DNA of 64,000 bases from Acanthacorydalis orientalis (lineage: Eukaryota; Arthropoda; Insecta; Megaloptera; Corydalidae): positions 34,794,996 through 34,858,995 of the forward strand of contig CM068313.1 in the NCBI GenBank assembly GCA_034766995.1, read 5' to 3'. A program made the translations under genes and the position numbers. Positions 32,073 through 45,197 of this stretch are shown piece after piece (within the stretch, counting starts at the first letter, position 1; every line of letters begins with the position of its first letter). The notes under the pieces were generated by a model that saw only the letters and a list, made by a program, of their open reading frames with translations, had not been told where the DNA came from and ran no database searches.

Positions 32073-33982
32073 TTTTTATCATTACATTAATTTATTATAT
32101 TAAAAGAAGATATAACTAATTGACTAACACATTGAACTTTTGACTAATTTATCTGGCTTTGAGCTGAATGTTTCATCTTAATAAAATAATTGTTTTCAAT
32201 GCTCGATATTAATATTATTTGAAAATAATTTCGTTAAAACTAATATTCGTGTATTAAATTTTCTGTAACTTGATTGTGTTATCATAGAAATATATATACG
32301 TGTAAATATCAATAAGGTCGCATTTTATTAAAATATATAAAAAGCACATTTATATATATTGCATATAATTATAATCAGCGCCTGTTTATAAATTCTGTAT
32401 AGAAAAACACATATTTCACAATACATGTTTATTTAAACATATGTGCCAAGAGCGTAAATCTATTATAAAATTATTTTATTTATTACTGGATTTATCACAT
32501 TTTGATATATAGAAGCAGTTAAATCAGAGGTGGGGAACCATTTCATGTTGGAAGTCCGTATTTATTAAGCTGTAATCAAATAAGGTCGCATTCAAGGAAC
32601 TTCAATTAGATATACTTGTAAAAGTACATTATTTTGTAAATATTTTGTAAATCGAACTACTATGTACTTAATAATTTCAAAAAAATGAAAACTATTTGTT
32701 AATTTTAAAGTTAACTAATCTTTTAATGGCTTTGTTGTGTCTGATTTTTGTTGGAAAGCATTTGAATATTTGGTTGCAGCATGGGGGTCCGTAGTTTCAG
32801 TTGATCCTCTAGATGGGTATCCGTCATTTGTGACCTTATGAGCGTCTTGATTTGGGTTAAGTAGATTCGCAGCAATACGTGATTGAAAAGAAAGAAAACA
32901 TTTTTTAGGCATCTTGCTGAAGGCGTGGGTATTCTACCATTTGTCAGTTTCGTTGCACGTTCGTATTTCGCGTCTCTCCCCACCCTTTTACGTCACTTCC
33001 GTTGTACGTTTGTCACGAATGAAATTATAGCTCAGGTTTCGTCACGCACAACGATTTAAGAAGTTTCACTTCAAAAAAAGAATTTGTTCTGTAAAATTTG
33101 GATTCAGTCAAAAGACCACACAAAAGGCCCTAGAAGGCCTTACACCACAGGTTTCTCACCACTGATCTATACCTACGCCACATAACGTGATCAATGTGTG
33201 TGTTGTGAATCAACAAAAATCCAAATAAATGAATTGGTCAATGGTATGACCGTTCAGACTTAAAAATCGATTTTTTCTTTTTTTTAAAAATATTTTTATT
33301 CCATTTTTTCAATATGTGCACTTTGTTTACAAGAAACCATTCAAGGTTTCATATAAAATTGTTATTAGCAAGGAAAGGAAATAAAGAATAATCTTACTTT
33401 TGCAAAAATATAACGATAAAAAAATACTTAATAAATAACTATTTAAGTTTGTAATGTAATTTCAGAATATTCTTTATCCGTTATTTTTTATAGAACTCAG
33501 TATATACTTTCAGTGATTTTTCAGCTGTAACGCAATTATACCTTACAGATTTACATATCTAGTAATATATCATGATGTCAATATAATGCCATGATTTATG
33601 GATTTTACTTTTTCCTTGTTCCTAAAAAAAAAAAACAGAGATCGTAAACATTATTTAATTATTGCATAACTAAATACAATAAAAATACACAGTGAACACA
33701 TATTACATTTTAAGTTTATTTGGTTTGATTGAATAGTTTTACACGTACATCCGCTTTAAAATCGCATACATGTTAATAAAATTAATACGCGTGGTCAACA
33801 TAAAGTTACATGATATGTGAACATTGATAGCTGATTCAAATTGTTACTAAAAATGTGATACCATTGATGTTAAGTTTAACACTACATTAACTTTTAGATG
33901 AATATGTGAAAAGCTTGTTATTTTGGACTATCTTTGCGCCACACTGTTGGACGCAATGCTCTGTCATCTGGTTTTTTGTATA

Positions 33983-34046
<64 letters not shown>

Positions 34047-34234
34047 GATGTATATATGTCCTACATAAGTGTATAAGATTGAATTTAACGTAAATGTATT
34101 TTTATTTTTTACACAGTTTTTATTTGACTTTGCACTGATAACTGTATAAATCTATATAACTGTGTTCTTTTACTTGCACAGTTATTTCTATAGTTATGAA
34201 ATTCAATTTCACATGAATACACACACACACACGA

Positions 34235-34296
<62 letters not shown>

Positions 34297-37200
34297 GTTT
34301 ATATTAAATAGAATAAGTCGTTGTATATTGTAGATATAATAAATTAATTTAAAATTTAATTCAGACAACAATTCACAAAACGTACCGACCTTCAAATTTT
34401 TTTTAGATTTATTACTAACTCTTATTTATTTTTTATAATTTGTAATTTTTTTTAATTACATATATTATTTGTAGTTTTCTGTCAAGTAGTCTTTTTCGTA
34501 TTTTGAATCGTTTTTATTTGAACGAAATGAAATATTGATATGTTTTCAAACCATATCATATCACTTTATTCTCCAGATCTTCATAATATTCAATAAAGTT
34601 ATTGATGTCTACCAATAAATTTGTAGGATTTTAATTTTAAAAAAGTCTACTTCCTAAAGTATACTGTTTAGTGAATCGTTTTTCACTTCCTGAAATAAAT
34701 TATAAGTGCGAAAAATAAATGATAAGAATCTGAATAGTAGAAATGGTACAAAATGTGTCTTTTCTCAAATTCTATTATATTTTGTTTCTACCCTACATTT
34801 TATAGTTGTAAATTTAATCTTGCCGCATGTTATTTTTATTTAAACGTCGATTTTATAATAAAAATCTATAAATAAATTATTTTGTAATTATTATTAATAC
34901 AATTAAAATAAAATCTTGAGATTTTATAATTTTTGTATATTTAAAAAGAAGTCGTAATTTTTTGTGCGTACTTTTAATCAAAGCATGGCTTTTCTTATCT
35001 ATTTGCTAATATTAAAATCCTTTTTTTTAGTTGTGCATTTAAATTTTTATATTATACTGAATAAACTTCTTATAGAAATTAAAAAAATATTATTATTTCC
35101 TTCTGTAATTTATTTTCTATTCCTTTGAAAAAATATTCTTTTTTAATTTTCAACTCTAATATTTACATTGAATATTATATTTTCTTTATTAGTACGTTTT
35201 TTCTGTTCATGCTGAATTGTAAAACGTTTAACTCTTAAATACAACCTTTTTAGAAAAATGTATTATTCACAAAGAAATCTTCAAGTAAATACAGTAATAG
35301 TTAATTTGGAAGTACATAAATAAAATTTCACCCACCTCCTCAGTTTACAAAAAAAGTAATTATCATTGATCACTTTAATTATTGCTTATACACATTTCGA
35401 TCCCAATCCTCAGACATTTTTCGATCCAAATACGCATAAGAAGTAATCAAATTCATCAATAATTAATTATTGAACATTTTGATAGAAAAATGATCTGCGG
35501 TTTATGTGGAATGAAAATTTGTGATAGTGAAGTTAGTTAGTGTCAAAAACTATATTTGTGTTTTTTTAATTTCTTTTTATAGATTAAAGAAAGCAAATAT
35601 AACAATTTTAACAAACGAATATATATATATAAAGCGGTTTACAAGATCAGACTATTAATTTTAATATATTAGTACTCTAACCCGACAAGATGAATAACTT
35701 GTTGAATGTGACATGAAAATATTGATCTATTAAACTTCTGCCATCAAACGATTAGTATAACACTGAAATATGAGTGATTGATTTCTAAATTGCGGATTAT
35801 GACAGGATGGACGACGTCTCATTTGTCAATATTCATTCACATTTTTTGTACTGAACTCCAATTTAATATCCAAATGTTGACGATGAAAATGTGCGTAAAA
35901 CATTTTTTTCGGGTTTAAACGCCTCTCCCAATTGTTATGAAATTTATATGATTTAAAAAGTCAATATCTTTCAACTCTTCGGATAAATTGAAGTACTTAA
36001 AAACGTGTCACAAAGCTTATCTATCAATAAATTCTGACAGTTATTGTCGCTACTAATTTTTAAGCTTCTTACAACTTTCGATGTTTAAGATACTATTTAA
36101 TGATTTTTAACCAAACTATATACATTTTCGTTAACTCGGCTGAAAATCTTTCAAAAATGACTATTTAACTTTTAATCAATCAACTTCACCTTAATTTATA
36201 ACTTATAAAATATATTACAACTACTTCTTAAAGGAATAAATAATTTGTTAGATAATTTAGATTCTTTTATTAAACTAATCTAAATAAATTATTTTAATAT
36301 TTTATCAGTATTGATAATGACCATAATATGTAATCAATGTAATAAGACTTATTACTAAAACATTTTAATAGAAAGTAAATATCAGCAACTATAACTAAAA
36401 TCGTTTATAACGAAAACCATTGATACATAAATTAGGTTTGTATATATATATATATATATATGCATATCTATATAAAATTACATATGCATAATATATAATG
36501 TTATTTTATACGAGTTTATAGAAATAGAACATTCACTTGAAATAGAGAATATATGAAAAACATAATAATATCCACCATTTTACATAAACTGAAAATACTG
36601 AATGACAGTATAAAAACAGTGCTGAAATAATTTAAAATAAAAAAACAAAATAAAAAGCAATAAACTCAACAGTTCTCACAAATACCCGAATATAATTCAG
36701 AATGAAGTTTGTTCTGATCTCATTAAATTCCATGATCGTGGTAAAAGTACACATTCATACACCGTCGAATCCCTATATTCTGTATATACAGAGTACCAGC
36801 ATTGCGAATCGCGCATATGTATGTGTGTATTCGTGCTATTGAATGATCTGTCAAACACAATAAAGCTCAAAACCGCAAAAAGTGCGGAACAGCGTTACCA
36901 TCAGATGCAGATACTTCTTGCACGGGGCCTTGTCATGTCTCTGGCAGAGCAAGTCCATTTATCATGGCAGCGCTGTGGGGAACCGCACTATCTTGATACC
37001 AGAGAATCAAGATCTGGCTTATGCCACATGCACTTACTAATGCCACTATATACATATGTATGTTTGTGTGCACAAAAAAAAATGGAAACAATCATTGTTC
37101 AACAAGTTATTTGTTTTTCATAGTCAAATAGAAACCGATACGATCAATTTTATTTAACTGTTAGAGTGAGGTTTGAAATTTTGCAATATGTAAATTTTTT

Positions 37201-37343
37201 AAAATGTTTATATTAGTATTAATAACCCTATTTATGATATCATATAATCACAATTTGAAATATAATGAGCTTGTTAAATATTTATTTAAATTTTTCATTT
37301 TTAACGATAACGGAAAACTGTGAAAGAGATAACACATATGTAA

Positions 37344-37420
<77 letters not shown>

Positions 37421-40400
37421 AAACGAATGCATAATAAAACACTCTACGAATATAAACCAACATAATAGATGTTTTATAAATGAAATGATTCATAAAAATC
37501 AGATATAATATTTTTTTACAACCAAATGAATAATTTAATACAATATCACATTTTACATATAATCTACTAAATAAATAATTTCGATAAATAAACACAAATG
37601 TAGCAGTTTACTTTTATATAATTATTAAATTAAATAACCACGTCGGTATATATATATACATATAATTGTTTGAAAATTAATTTTTTATTTTTAAATTCGC
37701 TCATATAAATTTATGACATATTATATATTGTCCTGCTGGCATTCATCCTTTGGATCACTCACGCGTCTGTTCTCCTTTACTAGTTTTGGTATGTATACCA
37801 TTTGTGAGTAGATTTTAGATATTCAATAGAGGCCATCTCAGGAATGTGTGCCATCTCAGGAGTCTCAATGGCAAATGCATCATACAGTAACTCAAGTAAT
37901 TCAAAAGAACGAAAACCATCTGGACAATGTAACAACAGACTCACAGGAATAAAAACATACAATTATAATTTTGCATATTATTATAAATAGTTTAATATTG
38001 GATCATCCCATAAGTAATGCGGTTTTTTAAAATAAGTTTTGAAACAGCAAAAAAATGAACGTTTTAATTTTGATCTAAAATATATTTTCCGTTATTATTT
38101 ACAAATTCTTCCCATCTTAATCTTAAATTTTCAATACGCTGACGATAAACTTTTTGGGCTTTACATTAAAGAGATTCGAACTCCCTTCAATCATCACTCT
38201 CTGTATTAAGCAGTTTTACATTGATGTGATTTAGACTTCGGAACAAATAATAATCCGATGATGCTAAATCAGAAGAATATGGTGGTGAGTCGTAACTTCA
38301 TATTCAAATTGCCTTAGTTTTTGAAGAGTTTCGCATGCCGTGTGAGATCGAGCGTTGTCGTGGTGAAAAATTACACCTCTTTTGTTGGCTAATGCTGACC
38401 GTTTTTCATCAATAGATTGTTTTAACCGTACTGGTCGTTCAAAATACACCTCCATAGTGATGGTTCGATTCCCTGGTAATAGCTAGTAATGAATAATCTC
38501 TTCCATATCCCAACCAAACAGACATCATAGCCTTTTTTGGATGAAGCGCTCCTTTCGCAGTTGAAGACGATGTTTCATTGCGATCAACACATTGTCTTGA
38601 CCGCACACATTGTCGACAAATGTCCACACGTTGTTTTAAATTAACGTCCGATAACTCTTGCGGAAGTCATTGATCCAGCTTAGGAACCTTATCAATCATT
38701 TTCAAGTTCCGATGAAGAGTTGAATGCGTTGATTTTGACTAATTCCTCTACTATTGAACTAAGATTTTGTTCCGATAATGTTCGCATGATCTCATCATTA
38801 AACTCTCGAGGACGTCTTGACCTTTCCTTATCTTCAAGGCTGTAGTTCCCGGATCGAAATCTTTGAAACTACATTTGTCCTTGGCTAAGATTAATAATAT
38901 CTGAACCATAAATTTCTCATTGCAATATTTTCATTGCAGTTGTAGCGTTGTTGCCCTAACAAAACTCCCTAAGCAAAATATACCTAATATGCTGACACGT
39001 TCATGATAACTAATATTTTTTCTTGTAGATTTGAGTGATCACTTTTAATCTTCCACGATAAGACTAAGAAAACATTTCGTACAATTAAGCAAAATATACA
39101 TCTGATACGTTATTGCATAATTGCAAAGTCATCGTCCATTTTCACTTATATGAAAATGTCGTATTACTTATAGGTGACCCAATATATTAACAGTTCAATG
39201 AATCAAGGTGGTTAATAAAAGAATCGCATCTATGTAGTTTTCTATCCAATATCTAATCTAATAATTTTAAAATACATTTTTGTTCAAACTCAACAATGAG
39301 GACATAACAATATGTAAAAAGTGTAGATGCATAAGATAAATTACAATATAAAGGTGTCATTAAAAGATATATATGAAAAGAGAAAGTATTATTTTTGTAA
39401 ATAAGTGTTCACTCTACGTTTGTCCTCTTTTATCATTTGTAACTCTTTTTCATGGAATATCAATAATGTGAGTCCTCAATACAACTTATGGAATATGTAA
39501 AAAATATAAAAGTAACTAATAAAATAGTTTGTTCAATTATGCATACGTTTTTTTATAATAATATTTGATAACATATTAAAAGAACTGTCAAGAAAAATAA
39601 AAATATTATTATTTAAAATCTTTGTACACTTTTATACAGCATATTTCTTGTACTTTAATTAAAAGAAAACTTCATTAAAAATGATCTAGTACAAAAATAA
39701 ATACTAGAAGAGTAGTACGGTTTAAGAATTTATACCAGAGACATAAAATACTTAACCCATTTACAATATTTGTATTCGTAGGTGTGAATGACATCGTCCT
39801 GTAAAATAATATTTTTTTTCTATCTGGATTTTTTCTTTGTTCTTTATTAACTCTGATATGCTAAATCAATTGATATTATTTTTTTACCTATCACAAGTAT
39901 TTTTTCAACACAAGAAATAAAATAATAAAAATTAATGAATATTTTATTTTAAATAAAAATTAAAATTTAAAAAAGTGAAATATAATTAAATAAGAAAAAA
40001 TTGATAATTATAATTTAAATATGTATTTTGAGTTAACAATGATGTTTCGGATATTTTTCGTTTTTTATAAAACCAGCAGTAATTCTAAATGGAAAACTAA
40101 ATCCATAATAATAAGAATATAATAACAAATAATATTGCATATACTTTCTTTAAATAAAGAAAAATCACCCGTTTTCGTTTGTTTCAGTGAGTTTGGAAGG
40201 GAAGGCAACTTTGCATTCAATAAGTAAATATATTGGATTCACGTTAGTTGCTGAATCTGATGAAACTGGATCTCATGCGGAAAACGCTGTTGGAACGTTT
40301 GAACTAACGGGCGACGCACTGACCAAATATAGTGATCGCTGCCCCAACGCTGTCACTCACGCAAACACTTTACCAAAAAGCGAAATTAAGGTAAATAAAA

Positions 40401-42709
40401 GGGAATTAGTTTTAGTCATAAAATTCGAATTATTTCATTTTCTTTGATGTTGGGTTTCGCGCTGATTCGTTGTTAATTTGAAAGAAAACAATGATTAAAT
40501 AAAATTTATTTATCGTATATTGTTTTTAAATCATAAATTTTATAACAAAAACAGGGATTGTTTTCTTAAAAATGTTAATAAATAAGTATATATATATATA
40601 TATTGTTTTATATATTTTTTTCATTTTATATTAGTTTATTTAATACACACTTTAAATAAATATACATGTGCTGACAATCTTTTATAATAAAAACTGTATT
40701 TTTAAAAAAAACACACATTTAGGTCTTTATGGAAATTGAAATATGATTTCATTTTATAACATACAACTTTTTAATAAATAAATACACAGATTACTTTTTA
40801 ATTATAATTTCGTAACGCACCACTATCTTGAATCATTCTCGTCTAAACAAGGTTAGAGCTTAAACTTTCTCTATTTAGATATTTCAACCAATCATTTTGA
40901 ATCAATTGATAACTGTCACGACACTATTGCGAAAAAATATTTAATTGAATTTAGCAGGTGAAATGTGTTTTATATTTTATCCTACTTACTTTTTTAATTT
41001 CTTTTTCATCATAATTAACATTTAGAAGATTAGTATACTATTGAACTTTCGATTTTTATAATCTTTTGGATTTAATTTTTGATATGTGTCTCCTATTCCA
41101 TAAATTTATAGCATTGGTGCCACAAGTCAAAGATATTTTTTTATTTGCTTTTCTTTAAAAAAAAAGTATTTGATTAAGATCTTATTTAAGGAAAATTATA
41201 AATATTATTCTATCGTATTTAACAGTCATATCATTAATAATAGATAACAATATTTTCATACATCTGTGAAAAAGAAATGTTTAATCTTTCGTTTCCAGCT
41301 TAAATGTATTTTGAAAGTGTCACATATATTATAAATATAATCAAAATAATCAATTGTATGTATACTTTATTTAAAATTCTGTTTAGGTGATATGGACTGC
41401 TCCACCAAGCGGAAGTGGTTGTATAGCAATCAAAGCAACAGTTATCGAACATAGAGATATCTGGTACATGGATGATGGTATGTTGACAAAACGTCTTTGT
41501 GAAGATGTACAAGAATCACAAGACTCACAACCTGAAATTGTCGATCCGTGTTGTGCATGCGAAGAAGCTAAATATGAAGTAAGATTTTACAAGAATTTAC
41601 ATTTTCAAACGTTAATATTCGTGTTGAATTTCATGATATTATTAGTCGTTAATGTTTTGTTACAAAATATACACGAATTTACTTCACATATGTGTTATGA
41701 CATCTTGAAGTTTGATTCGATTTCATTATGTTATTAGGTAACGTTTGAAGGTTTATGGTCGAGACATACTCATCCGAAAGATTTTCCTTCAAAGGGATGG
41801 TTGACTAGATTTAGCGATGTTATCGGTGCTTCACATACTGTAGATTATAGATTCTGGGAATATGGGCAAATGGCAAGTGAAGGTCTCAGACAAGTTGCTG
41901 AAAATGGTGCAACTAGAATGCTAGAAAGTGAGTTAAAAGCTCAAGTAAGTGTTTTTTTTTTATTTTATACATTCATTATACAGTGAAATAAATACTGAGA
42001 ACGAAAAAATATTAAAAAACAAAAACTGTAATCCCTCAGGTTATACCAAACATATTTACTGCATAGTATTTTTCAAAATTCATTTGTAAAAAAGCATTAA
42101 TTACTCTTCCAGCTCTTTGTGAAACTTTTAGGGATGCTGTTGTAAATAAAACATTTCACTTTAAAAAAACAAACAAGATTTGTATGTATGTTTCTGATTC
42201 TCATTACTGAAAATCAGTCTTTCCGTTTTGTTATTAAATTTTATTACAGTTCTGTAAGACATTTCACGTAACTTTATAGCCGTCGTTCGTTTTGAGTCAG
42301 GTGTGGTTTTGCAGTTGGTAAAATTAAAAAAAAAGTTTCAAAGCAGTAGCCTGGTTGTTTATTGAAAACCAATAAGTAGTTAGTGTCACACGCAAGTCAG
42401 TACATATAAAAACATTCAACTTTAGCGACTAAAATTGTGCGTAAATAAAAACTATAAAAAATATGTCTTACTTTTCACACACCCAATGTGTATTTCTTAG
42501 TTCAATGTAATCGAAAATCAAAATTTCGGAAATATCAGAAACAAATTATTAAAATATATTATCTGAAGAAAATGATAAAATATAATTTATTTTGAACATT
42601 TGAAAAATTATTTATGGAATAAATAATGGATAAAAATAATAAAATTCTAATTTTTTGAACAGACACCGTATAATATGTTTTCATACTTTATAATTAATTT
42701 TAAATTTCA

Positions 42710-42764
<55 letters not shown>

Positions 42765-43163
42765 CGTAATGTCGCTTATATACCATATATTTTTTTTATT
42801 AGAGGCCTCGTAATTTACTGATAAATAGTTATAAATGATTTAATTTTTTGTAGAGCGAACAGATACGAACAATCATAAAAGCAAGGGGTATAAGTTATCC
42901 CAATGTAACAGGCAAGACATTCGCTGTATTTCGTGTAGATCGAAAGCATCATTTGGTGTCTTTAGTGTCTATGATTGACCCGTCGCCCGATTGGATTGTA
43001 GGAGTTTCAGGCCTAGAGTTATGCTTAAAGGATTGTACGTGGGTCGAGTCTAAGGTTCTCAATCTCTACCCGTATGATGCTGGAACTGATGACGGAACAA
43101 CATATATTGTAAATATGTTTTATTTATATGTTTCTATTATATATTTTTTGTTATTTTTAACTT

Positions 43164-43220
<57 letters not shown>

Positions 43221-43433
43221 CATACATTAAGATTAATATTAAAAAAATTGTAGTCTCCGAACCAACCTACTACTCCACGTGAAGTGATAAGAAGAATAAA
43301 ATCTACACATCCTCATGATGAACGATCGCCATTTTTCGATCCGACTGGAAAAGAAATTAAACCTTTAGCTAAGTTATATTTTACACGCCAAAGACTTTAC
43401 GAAAAAACATGCGATAATTCAAATTCTGGTAAG

Positions 43434-43478
<45 letters not shown>

Positions 43479-45139
43479 TATTCCTCCTCACGTACTTAAA
43501 TATATACATAATAATGTGTCTGTAGTGTTTATATCCTTCACTCGAATATTCTATAAAATAATATCAAACGTTTATTCTACTTCCAATAATATTTGTATTC
43601 CACTGTATTCACAGAAGAAAACACCGAAGATAGCGGTGAAAATTCTGGACCGTGTGCGGTGGGTGATTGGGAAGACTGGAGTTCTTGTAGTGCGACATGC
43701 GGGAAAGGTACAAAATTGAGACAACGCTTTTACTTGAATCAACAACGCGCAGAGATTGCAAATTGTAAACGAATACTGACTGAACGGCGCGGCTGTTCAA
43801 ATCATAGGCATTGTTTAGATCCATCACTGCAAACTGATGAAGCACATGACGATCCTAAATGCGCATTGACCGATTGGTCGGATTGGTCGTCGTGTAGTTC
43901 TAGATGTTCGCAAGGAACGAGAACAAAAAGTAGACAATATCAAAATAAACACGTAATGAAATACTGTACAGCAGGTAAACACTTGAATAGAATTTTAATA
44001 TTTAAACGAAAGCAATCATAATTATAAATTAGAAAGAAAGATTTTAATTTCATTGCTATCTTTTGATCGTTTTATTCTTACATAATATCAATTTAAATAA
44101 CAGGAGTAAGAAATCCGCCAAAGTTAGAACAAAACGACATATGTACGGGCACAGAAACTGATTGCAAAAATGAACAAGTTTATGAAAAAGAGGGATGTGA
44201 AATGACACAATGGACATATTGGTCAGCGTGTTCGTCGACTTGCGGTAAAGGTTTTAAAAGAAGAATCCGTCGCCCTATGTACTTAGAGTTCAGTTCAGAC
44301 GAAAAACAAAAACGTAGCGTACAATTCAAAAGATCTTATTATAATTCTGAGGAAGGAGAATCGACATACAATGGAGAAGATTTAGACGAAATTAGTGCTG
44401 AGAACATATGCGCTGGTGTAAAAATGGTCGAAGAAGTTGAATGCGAAGAAAATGCGCCACCATGTGGCGTGGAAGCAGAACAGAATAAAAGTAAATGCTT
44501 TATTATATTATCATTGCATGCTTTTCATTATTGTTTTGTTGCTAACTAACATGCATTAAACGCTTCTAATTTCATACTTTCAGTTTGATTCACAAACATT
44601 ACATACACAGTTATATATAAAAAAAAACTAATTATGAATTTCAAACAATTTAGATATTATTCTGATACGCAGTCTATAAATATGTACATAAAACTAAACA
44701 ACAGTTTATTGACAATATTTATGACAATCGAAATTTAGATATATTATTACACATATAGATCTTATTATGTCTTTTAAATAATATTTTCGAGTCGTTTACT
44801 CTGAGTAGTTTGAATTATTATCAAAAATGAATGAAAAATATAACAAGTAATTTATTGAAAGTTATAAATATATTCAGTACTAATTGAATGTTTTCCCATC
44901 AATACTGTTCAAAAAAGATTTTTCGTGATTTATTATGATTTTTAATATTTTTTTTAAGATATATAAAAAACATTCAGGTTTTCTAACTTCAGTCGGTATT
45001 AAAACGTTTCATTATATGGTCTCTTTTACTTTTGTTTTTTCTTAAAAAAATTAATATTAATTTAATAGTTTAAATATACAAAACTCATCGAGGTGTCGAA
45101 GTGCCACAATAACTAATTATCTAACAAATCTCATCGTAT

Positions 45140-45197
<58 letters not shown>

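Larger units (their letters stand above)
33165..37997. other. Intron DNA, mostly unrecognised
   Basis: Holds (TA)n at 33992-34043, 34236-34296 and 37348-37415, a GC-richer island at about 36800-37065, and a coding-like minus-strand segment at 37780-37962. No host gene structure could be assembled. Confidence 0.45.
10937..40187 (+). other. Spondin-1 intron 1, 29 kb
   Basis: Bounded by gtgagt and gtttcag. It contains mariner derivatives (11683, 16018, 22564, 26667, 37998), a hAT remnant (32525), about 20 (TA)n tracts, and a few GC-richer islands near 17025-17130, 20870-20990, 31440-31760 and 36800-37065. No nested gene was recognised. ORFs in it are TA-repeat reads or transposase fragments. 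Confidence 0.85.
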
